Source: Mikania micrantha
Lineage: Eukaryota; Streptophyta; Magnoliopsida; Asterales; Asteraceae
DNA: 64,000 nt
Reading direction: 5' to 3'
Assembly (NCBI GenBank): GCA_009363875.1
Contig: CM018695.1
Span: 45,379,935 to 45,443,934, forward strand
Position 1 is the stretch's first letter; every line of letters starts with the position of its first letter. Under the pieces are notes generated by a model, which had not been told where the DNA came from, searched no databases, and saw only the letters and a program-made list of their open reading frames with translations. Made by a program: the position numbers and the translations under genes. Positions 57,285 to 64,000 of the stretch are shown here, in pieces.

Positions 57285-57415
57285 ATTTCAAACTCCTTTG
57301 GTGTAACGTAGTCTTAATTTTCCTTGTACTATCCGAGGTTTTAGTCACTTACTAGCCTCTTTTTTATAAAAATTTTTGGCTGTTCAAAAAAAAAAAAAAA
57401 GAGTAATCTCTTCTA

Positions 57416-57599
57416 GACTTTTTCATCTCAAGCAACCGACCAAAAAGAAGACAAATAAAGTCGATATTTTAACGGATGTCAACTCTTTTTGATTAAATAT
57501 CTATAGTAAATAAAGTCGAAAACTTTTTGAATAAATAACTTTACACTTATTATTTTAAGGTAATTGGATTTTAATAATCCAAAGTTTTAGGTTCTAACT
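57416..57599. other. Short AT-rich spacer
   Basis: It lies between the LINE target duplication and the foldback. Nothing was recognised. Confidence 0.5.
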
Positions 57600-58015
57600 T
57601 AAAAAATCGCAATAACGGTCTGTACTTTCACACTATTTTCTTTTGGTGGACCTTCGCTAAAAACAAGTAATATGCCGTTATCTTTTTTCGAATTTCAAAC
57701 TTGTCTTTTAGGACTTTTGATAAAAATGAGAATACGAGTTGAATGATATATAATTTATCTCGAAACGTTGTTTCAAATGATGATAATGATGACTGCCTTG
57801 ACCAATTGAAAGTTCAAACACCCGATTGAAAAATTGTTTCATCATTTGGAGTAATGTTTGAAAATAAGTTATATATCATTTGAGTCATATTCTCATTTTG
57901 ATCAAAAGTCATAAAATATACATTTGAAATTCGAAAAAAAGTTAACGGCGTTAACTTTTTTAACGAAGGTCTACCGGAAGAAAATAATTTGTAACGACCG
58001 TTATTAACGATTTTC
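57600..58015. mobile_element. Foldback (MITE-like) element with ~185-bp inverted arms
   Basis: The left arm (about 57603-57785) and the reverse complement of the right arm (about 57825-58012) share, in order, aataacggtc, ttattttctt, tagaccttcg/tggaccttcg, a tttttcgaatttcaaa block, gacttttgat, aaaatgagaata and aatgatatataa. The loop is about 40 bp. Target duplications could not be resolved. Small open frames here are artefacts of the palindrome. Confidence 0.8.
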
Positions 58016-58019
58016 AAAG

Positions 58020-59115
58020 GTGGAGATGATAAATAAGTATTCTTTTCAATCAAAAACAAAAATATGTGTTTGGTTTAGTGGTTCTTCGTTGTGACCAGAT
58101 GGCTCCTCGTTTGATTCCCATTTCTAGCATTTTCTTTTTCTTTCTTTTTTTTAAATATTTCTTAAACTATGACTGATTTTGCTTATAATGTTTCAACTAA
58201 TCTTATATACTATATATAATATAGGTTCTAAACATTTTTTTTACTAATTTAATTTTTCGCAACTCTAATCCCTCTAAAAGGTTTACCTTTAACCTAACCT
58301 ATTAGTTTTTAACTTATTTGATTTTTTCTTTGGTAACATTAATTCATTTAAAAACACATTTTTTATTGTTTAATAATTTTAGTTTAATGGTTTTTGTTAA
58401 AATTTAAATAAATATGTATTCTTTCAATAAAAAAAATACGTGCTTAGTTTACTGATTAGGTTCTTTCGTACTGTACTAGATGGTCCTTAATTTGATTCAT
58501 GTTCGATCATTTTTTTTTAACAATAATCCATCTAATGTTTAAACTTTAACTTGTTTACTTTATAACGTTTCAACTTAATTCGTACACTATATATGATAAA
58601 TGTTTTAAACCTTTTAATTTTTTTATTAAATTGATTTTTCTTTAATAACTTTAGTTTTTTTTCCAACTTTATCCCCTTTAATATTTTAACTGTAACTCTA
58701 GAATTTGTAATATTTCTTCCTAACCTATATTATATATAATATCGGTTTTTCTATTAAATTTTTTGCTAATTTAATTTTTTTTAATAACCTTAGTTTATCA
58801 GTTTTTTTGTTAAATTTGATAAAAACGTATTTTTTTCAATCAAGAACAAAAATCTCTCCTTTAGTTTAGTGGTTAGGTTTTTTGGCGATGGACCAAGAGT
58901 CCCTGGTTTGATTCACGTCACTTTGCATTTTTTATTTCAACTATAATTACTATTATCTTTTAATTCTAACTCAGTTTATTTTTATAACGTTTTAACTTAA
59001 CTCATATACTATATATGAAATAGGTTTTTAAGTTTTTATTTCTTTTCTTAATTTAATTTTTCTTTTTTCTCAACTTTTTTTCAGCTTTAAAAACTTGAGT
59101 TTGTAATGTTTTAAC
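58020..59115 (+). repeat. Tandem array of three ~0.4-kb units, each with a tRNA-like head
   Basis: Each unit begins with ttcaatcaa(a/g)aacaaaaat-like sequence. A Pol III-type pair follows: A-box-like at 58071-58083 (tggtttagtggtt), 58445-58455 and 58862-58872 (tagtttagtgg), and B-box-like at 58109-58119 (gtttgattccc), 58489-58499 and 58905-58915 (ggtttgattca). A-to-B spacing is 38-44 bp. Downstream each has a T-rich tract, then ataacgttt(c/t)aactta...actatatat (58178, 58558, 58980). Unit periods are about 374 and 417 bp. This fits tandem tRNA-derived SINE-like units, although no SINE family is assigned. Confidence 0.65.
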
Positions 59116-59785
59116 TAGGCCTGTAAATGAACCGAACAGTTCATGAACTGTTCGGTAAGATGTTCGTTTATGTTCGTTTATTTAATAAAGGAACGAACAC
59201 GAACATAAAATTTGTGTTCGTTTAATTAAACGAACGAACATGAACACACCTAGTGTTCGTTTATTTATGTTCATGAACAGTTCGGTTATGTTCGTTTATT
59301 TACGTTCGTTTATTTCCGTTCGTTTATTTCCGTTCGTTTATTTGTGTTCGTTAATGTTCGTTTATGTTCATCAGCTATGTAATGTTAGTTTTTGTTCGGT
59401 TAGCTGCCTAATTTACGAATGATATGTATTTACATTTAAGAGACATGTAGTTTGTGCTCGTTTATACTTGTTCAATTGTGTTCGTTTATGTTTGTTCAAT
59501 AGTGTTCATGTTTGTTTATGATTGTTCAATACTGTTAAAAAATGTTCATTTATGTTTGTTCGTTTATTTTAGTTCATTTGTGTTCATTTATATTTTCATG
59601 AACAGTTCATTTAATTTGTTAATGAACGAACACAAACGAACACGAACATATACATGTTCTTAATAAACGAACACGATCACAAAATTAATGTTCGTTAATA
59701 TGTTCGTGTTCGTGTTCGGTTAAGTTTAAATGAACGAACACGAACATGCCTGTGTTCGTGTTCGTTCGGTTCGTTTATAGGCCTA
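59116..59785. mobile_element. hAT-type MITE (670 bp) with 8-bp target duplication
   Basis: The terminal inverted repeats are TAGGCCTGTAAATGAACC at the left and the complement of TCGTTTATAGGCCTA at the right. The 8-bp target duplication GTTTTAAC is perfect (59108-59115 and 59786-59793). The interior is filled with gttcgtttatgttcg words on both strands (ttcg/cgaa symmetric) and can fold back. It codes for nothing. The 8-bp duplication and TAGGC ends point to hAT. Confidence 0.9.
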
Positions 59786-59793
59786 GTTTTAAC

Positions 59794-60613
59794 TTGACTC
59801 ATGTATACATATATATAGGGTTTAAACCTATTAAATTATTTACTAATTTAAATTTTTTATTAATTTTTGTATATTGATTTTTTTTAAAAAAAATTATTAT
59901 TCTTTAATTATTTTAGTTTATTAGTTTTTTTTCTTCAGATAATAACATGTCAAACTCATATATTGGTGAGTCACTATGCCAAAATGTCAAGTGTAATCTT
60001 TCCATTCTTATAGCATCTTAGATATAAGAACATTTCGATTAATTGAATAATAAATTTATGTGTTTTGAGTTTGACACAAGTTAAACAAATCATGTCAGGC
60101 AAAAAAAAATTCCTTAAGACTTTTGTTATAACGTACGGGATATGATAATCTTTATTATTTATGTTTCAATCATTATAATTGATCTATCATAATTTCAGAT
60201 GCTTCTTTTAGTAGTACAATCATGCAATTATGCTTGGGTTTTAGTCGTATCATTTTGCCACAATGTTACATAAAAATTGACCAAGTTCTCCCAATTTTAA
60301 CGTTTTTAAATTCTTAATTTGAATAATATTTGAAACTCTAAAAAATTACCAGACATACCAATTTAGATTGTTGAAAAAGTCCCAGTAGAACCTTCTACTA
60401 ACCAATTAAAAAATATAAAAGCAAAACATTAATAATAAAAATATAAGGTCAACTTTGAAATTTAAACAAAAGATAATTACAAGGAAACAAAATAAACTAA
60501 AAGTAATTATGAAGTCATTATTGATATAATCATGTAGGATAGGTACCAATCGTGTGCTTTGAGGCGCAGTCAATTCGAGTTTTTGACAAAGTCAATGACA
60601 ATGGTCAACTAGA
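59794..60613. other. AT-rich intergenic DNA
   Basis: The first ~140 bp continues the tandem unit cut by the MITE (catgtatacatatatatagggtttaaacc). The rest has no gene or repeat that I recognise and includes the 3' flank of the minus-strand host gene. Confidence 0.5.
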
Positions 60614-61501
60614 TCAACGGTTCAGATTGGACCTCCCAAAATCAGCGATTTTCCGGGATCTGTTGACGTAAGACGCTTTGGTGTTGGATAGTTGAGGATT
60701 CACCGGAGCTCTGATTTCGCCGGATAACACGCCGTCCGGCGCTAATCCCTTCTGGCTCCATTGCCGGTTAGGGGTTGCACGAACCAAAGGACTCAGACAG
60801 AAAGCTAGATTCCTCCGGTGTCCTCCGCCGCCGCGCCGTGCCGGCGTCCTCCGCGGCGTGTTTTTCCATGAATCTGTCGACTCATATTCTCTTGTTGCAT
60901 TGATAAACTCGTCTCCGCCATCTACGTCTGAGTTCCTCACCGGTGACATTCCCCTATCTCGGCAGTGCTGCCGCCGGACCGCACCTCTGGCGACGGCAAA
61001 CGTAGATTCATCAACGCACTGTTGCCGGAAAGTTGAATCCGATTCTCTGAGATCCGAAACCGAATCAACTGATTTCCGATTTCTAGATCTGAAAATATTC
61101 GAAAATGAAAGAAACCGAAAGAAACTCCGTTTCTTACTCGAATTAACGCCGGAGTTATCAACGCCGGAAACTGGTCGTACTTGCGGCGTTCTGTAAAACA
61201 ACTGATCGGAGAGGCTATGACGATGACGTGAAGTAGCCGGAGGATACGGATGATGATTTTCGTTTCGGAAATTGTTATCAACTCCAACGGATTGATTGCG
61301 TTTCCGATCGTGGATGTATGGAGAAACAGAACGATGAATAGCCGGATTATGATCGGAACTGCGGTGTCTTCCGTCTAGGTTTTGAATCTGAGCTTGAGCT
61401 TGTTCTTGAGCAGCGAGGTGAGACAACAAACGTTCTCGGAGACAACTAGCGCATACGCCAACGATACTACTGAGATCGTTGTAATGCTTCTTACACCTCA
61501 T
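60614..61501 (-). CDS. Plant-type protein of unknown function with N-terminal CxxH...CxxC motif (295 aa)
   Basis: This is a single uninterrupted frame, ATG 61501-61499 to TGA 60616-60614, and the only intact gene in the window. C3, H6, C17 and C20 form a CxxH-x10-CxxC pattern followed by LRERLLSHLAAQ, a possible small zinc-binding module. The rest is polar and probably disordered: Gln-rich 31-40, a basic-aromatic patch KKRSFFRFLSFSNIFRSRNRKS (123-144) that could be a membrane-contact or nuclear-targeting patch, then Arg/Gly-rich 217-230 and a conserved-looking NLAFCLSPLVRATP (231-244). No signal peptide or transmembrane helix is evident. The N-terminus recalls DUF740/OCTOPUS-like plant proteins (GVCxxCLxERL), but this protein is much shorter, so I leave it unnamed. 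GC content is clearly higher than its surroundings, as expected for coding DNA. Confidence 0.88.
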   Translation of the reverse strand: MRCKKHYNDLSSIVGVCASCLRERLLSHLAAQEQAQAQIQNLDGRHRSSDHNPAIHRSVSPYIHDRKRNQSVGVDNNFRNENHHPYPPATSRHRHSLSDQLFYRTPQVRPVSGVDNSGVNSSKKRSFFRFLSFSNIFRSRNRKSVDSVSDLRESDSTFRQQCVDESTFAVARGAVRRQHCRDRGMSPVRNSDVDGGDEFINATREYESTDSWKNTPRRTPARRGGGGHRRNLAFCLSPLVRATPNRQWSQKGLAPDGVLSGEIRAPVNPQLSNTKASYVNRSRKIADFGRSNLNR

Positions 61502-61780
61502 CTATAAGTATGCAAATCTGTATCTATCTATCTATCTATCTATATGTGATTTCAAACAATTGATTCAACAGAACGTTGTAAATTCCTTTGAAGATTCAAT
61601 GCTTTGATGATTGTCTTCTTCAACTTGATGATGAATTCAACGATTGCACAGATTATGATGATGAATTTGACTCTGTAAACACCGATTATGCAGGAAGAAA
61701 CAGAGATAGATGAAATCTAGCAAATGGAGAGAATGTCTTGCTGCTTTAATTTCTTATACAAACTAAGGTGTGTGTTTTGT
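61502..61780 (-). promoter_or_regulatory. 5' UTR and proximal promoter of the host gene
   Basis: A possible TATA-like GTATAAGAA on the minus strand is near 61752-61760. Between it and the ATG, the leader contains repeated gatgatgaa words (61610-61665) and a GATA microsatellite (61521-61545) about 20 bp before the start codon. No intron boundary was recognised. The TATA call is tentative. Confidence 0.45.
61521..61545 (-). repeat. (GATA)n microsatellite in the 5' UTR
   Basis: About six units of tatc on the plus strand (GATA on the minus strand), close upstream of the ATG of the host gene. Confidence 0.9.
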
Positions 61781-62060
61781 TTTGGGAGTTGAGGTTGAAT
61801 TTACATTTTACACCTTTTGGATTATACTCTAATAGTTTCTTGTCTATTAATGTCTAATAATGAATTTACGCTCATAAAATAGGTCTTATCATCTTTAACA
61901 TGTTATAAACGACATGATTGGTAATTTAAGCATAACCTTTCTATTTTTATGTAATAAAAAAAGACAAATAATGAAACATTATATCCTAATTTTTATTATA
62001 TTAAAAAATGTTAAAATGATAGATTATCAAAAATCATATATTATAATTAAAACAAAGAGA
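61781..62060. other. AT-rich upstream region of the host gene
   Basis: No repeat or coding region was recognised. Confidence 0.4.
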
Positions 62061-62694
62061 AAGGGTGTCACAAGCAGTTAACGAGCCTGTTAACACTTGT
62101 TTTATTTGTCATCCAATTGGTGGCTTAGGGATGTCCGTGTTGTAGTTTGAACGACTTTGAAAAAATTTCTGAACCAAAGCACTAACTGCAGTTTCAAAAT
62201 ATGGCAAACCAAATAGACCATTTAAGATGTCTAAACCAAACCGAGCAATATTGATGGTTTCATGGTTTACGGTTCGGTTTTTCACGGTTTTATAAAAAAA
62301 TAATAGAAAACAGTTAATATAACGATGCAAAAGACAATATTTTTTTTCAAATTCAAATATCAAAAGCCGAAAACCATAATCCAAAAACTTATCATTATCA
62401 AAATAACAAAATTAGTCTAAAAAGAGTGATGAACTAACTTTGTTTAAAGTTCATCTTATAAATCATCAATATTATCATCATTTTTTTCATTTTAATAAAA
62501 CCTAGAGGCCGTGAATAAAGAGAATGAAAACTCAATGGGCAAGTTAAATAAAAAGAAGTTAACTTAAGTTTTTCAATAATTTTATGATATACATACACAG
62601 TTAGTGCGGTTTATACGGTTTAGAAAAATGCAAACCGTAAACGCCACCGAACTTCTCAGTTTTTAAATGGTTCGGTCGGTTTATTAACACCCTT
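62061..62694. repeat. Possible MITE-like repeat bounded by AAGGGTGT / ACACCCTT
   Basis: The left aagggtgtcac and right taacaccctt ends are inverted over about 8 bp. The interior contains several cggttcgg and cggtttatacggttt words (62265-62290, 62605-62680), which are common in hAT-type MITEs. No target duplication was found. The call is tentative. Confidence 0.4.
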
Positions 62695-62898
62695 AATTTG
62701 ATGTAGTACAAGTCGTATATGAAATTGTACTAATTATTCAAACATGTATGCTTGTACATACCATGAAAATTATGTTATGTTATCTCCAAAGGTTCAAAGA
62801 TGAAAACTTTATTACAATGCACAAAGTCTATCATGTTACACTTAATATATGTAATTTTAAAAGAATTGACTCTTAAAAATAGTTTTAAAAAAGTTTTA

Positions 62899-63180
62899 AA
62901 AACAATTAAAAATAAACGTACCAAGAGACCGTAAAATATTAAAAACAAGTTTTAAACAAAAATATTAGATTTTTACAAACCAAAAAACATGCGTTTAAAA
63001 ACAATTAAAAATAATCAACCGAGAGACCGTAAAATATAAAAAACAAGTTTAAACAAAAATATTAGATTTTTACAACCCATTTTTACTTGGACTTACAAAC
63101 AATTAAAAATAAACGTAACGAGATACACGTCGCAAAATGTAGAAACCAAGTTTTAAACAAAACTATTATATTTCTACACC
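62899..63180. repeat. ~99-bp tandem repeat, three units
   Basis: aaacaattaaaaata recurs at 62899, 62998 and 63097, followed each time by (c)gagagaccgt(a/c)aaaat and caagttttaaacaaaaatatta. Later units drift. The region is AT-rich and non-coding. Confidence 0.85.
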
Positions 63181-63194
63181 GCAAAAAGCATCTT

Positions 63195-63400
63195 CAAAAA
63201 CCCTAAAACAGCCAAATTATATTTTTAACCCTAAACGCACCGTAGAGGTCACTACGTGGCGTATAGGCTTTATCTGACATCAGAATGTGTCTGACTCATT
63301 TAAGGATGCTAGTTGTCAGACAAAACGCCACGTAGTAACTACTATGGAGCATATGAGTGGTGGCGGGGTTTTGAAATATAGTTTTGGGGTGTGTAGATAA
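63195..63400. mobile_element. Small foldback element
   Basis: The core inverted repeat cactacgtggcgt (63250-63262) pairs with acgccacgtagta (63323-63335). Pairing extends outward with mismatches (accgtagaggt against actactatgg) and inward with tctgacat against tgtcaga. Outer flanks (aaattatattttt / gaaatatagttttg) also pair weakly. It is non-coding. Confidence 0.65.
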
Positions 63401-63429
63401 CCCCTCCCCATAAATAAACATGTATATAT

Positions 63430-63871
63430 TTATATAGGGGAAGGTTCCCCTAAAAAGTCTATTTTGCCTAAGAAGGCTAAGAAGGATTTTAAAAACGTGA
63501 AAACCGACTCAAAGAAACCCCGATTGAACTCATTTTTGCGTCATTGGAACCGGCTTGTCGAACCCTAAAACCCAAACCCTAAATCATAAACAATAAACCC
63601 TAATACTAAAACCAAAACTTTAAAAACAAATCTTTAACATAAAGATACAACTTAAAAGCTAAAACCAAGCCCTAAAACCTAAAATCTAAATCTAGATGTT
63701 AAAACGAAAACTTAAAATCTAATATTGTAGGGTTCGATGAAACGGTTCCAATGCCATCGAAATGAGTTCAATCGGAGTTCGTTTGGGTCGGTTTTAAAGT
63801 TTTTAAAAATCCTTCTTAGCCTTCTTAGGCAAAAAAGACTTTTTATTTAATCCTTACCCTATTTATATAAT
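63430..63871. mobile_element. Foldback MITE with ~115-140-bp arms and telomere-like core
   Basis: The left arm (63430-63568) has tataggggaaggttc, tgcctaagaaggctaagaa, aaaccgact, ccgattgaactcattt and cattggaaccg. The right arm (63727-63871) repeats these as the reverse complement with few mismatches. The 160-bp loop (63560-63720) is rich in accctaaa, aaaccct and aacctaaa words resembling the plant telomere repeat. The end sequence TATATAGGGG...ACCCTATTTATATA leaves the target duplication unresolved (TA or longer). No gene is present. Confidence 0.8.
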
Positions 63872-64000
63872 CAAGAAAAGTTATAAACTCTAAAGGTCAA
63901 ATATGAACTTAAGCAAACATGACGGCTGTCTAAACAATAATTGATTGGTTAGGAAAACGATAAACTGACAGCGTGGTGGACACAAAATTCACACGGGTAT
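63872..64000. other. Unassigned terminal sequence
   Basis: Nothing was recognised in the last ~130 bp. Confidence 0.4.

Larger units (their letters stand above)
51919..57400 (+). mobile_element. Complete-looking L1-type LINE (5.48 kb), inactivated
   Basis: The 15-bp target duplication GAGTAATCTCTTCTA is perfect on both sides (51904-51918 and 57401-57415). The element ends in a 15-A tail (57386-57400). ORF1 starts three bases after the left duplication. ORF1 has an RRM and ORF2 has endonuclease, reverse transcriptase and a zf-RVT finger, the usual order for plant L1 elements. Both ORFs contain stops and frameshifts. The perfect target duplication suggests fairly recent insertion despite the broken ORFs, so this may be a copy that was already defective. 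Confidence 0.93.

Noticed and set aside
59240..59663. Open frames with repeated SFISVRLF/YVCSIVF-like residues
   Set aside because: They lie entirely in the hAT-type MITE and reflect its gttcgtttatg words.
60858..61287. Frames of 112-116 codons overlapping the host gene on either strand
   Set aside because: They are shadows of the GC-rich 295-codon gene, with no independent features.

Overview
The window looks like nuclear DNA of a flowering plant, almost certainly a eudicot and probably a member of the daisy family (Asteraceae). The reasons are nested Ty3/gypsy and Ty1/copia LTR retrotransposons with tRNA-iMet primer sites, a plant L1-type LINE with an RRM-type ORF1, a hAT-like MITE with an 8-bp target duplication, and CCCTAAA-like telomeric runs. 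The copia elements also carry a long extra 3' ORF of a type I associate with Asteraceae genome annotations. The family-level guess is inference. No bacterial or organellar features were seen, and only one convincing host gene was found.

Layout. 1-4108 is a decayed minus-strand gypsy pol split by a solo LTR (887-3581). 4109-5961 is a plus-strand LTR fragment of a related gypsy. 5962-19122 is a decayed gypsy element ('B') on the minus strand; a further solo LTR ('D', 6351-9814) sits in its 3' LTR and a small MITE sits in its 5' LTR. 19123-23608 is the 3' part of a copia element. 23609-24888 is old LTR debris. 24894-36734 is a full-length but inactivated copia element with 0.7-kb LTRs, TSD AATTC, and a ~3-kb extra ORF after RNase H. 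36881-48709 is a young, structurally complete gypsy element ('G') on the minus strand with 2.8-kb LTRs, TSD AGTTT, PBS, PPT and a C-terminal chromodomain. Its gag-pol frame is closed only by three nonsense codons. G landed in the first copy of a 1.29-kb tandem duplication whose second copy is 48832-50125. 50126-51903 is AT-rich and includes another LTR tail. 51919-57400 is a complete-looking LINE with a 15-bp TSD and poly(A) tail.

57401-60613 is a short-repeat zone: a ~0.4-kb foldback, three tandem ~0.4-kb units each headed by a tRNA-like A-box/B-box pair, and a 670-bp hAT-type MITE inserted into that array. 60614-61501 (minus) is the host gene, a 295-aa plant-type protein of unknown function with a CxxH...CxxC N-terminus. 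61502-64000 holds its 5' region and then foldbacks and a 99-bp tandem repeat.

The recurring theme is LTR architecture. All the large gypsy LTRs begin TGTCACACCCC or TGTAACACCCC in window orientation and share a TATA box, a CT/GA-rich leader and a small CAAC...GTTG hairpin. Each nevertheless carries its own short-motif or tandem array (GGTTCG, GGTTCTCG, TCGATACTA/ATCGATGG, CCTTGGCCTTATTGGG, 282-bp, ~70-bp and ~78-bp units). Relative ages by eye: copia element, then the tandem duplication (about 1.5% divergence), then gypsy G (LTRs about 0.6% divergent).
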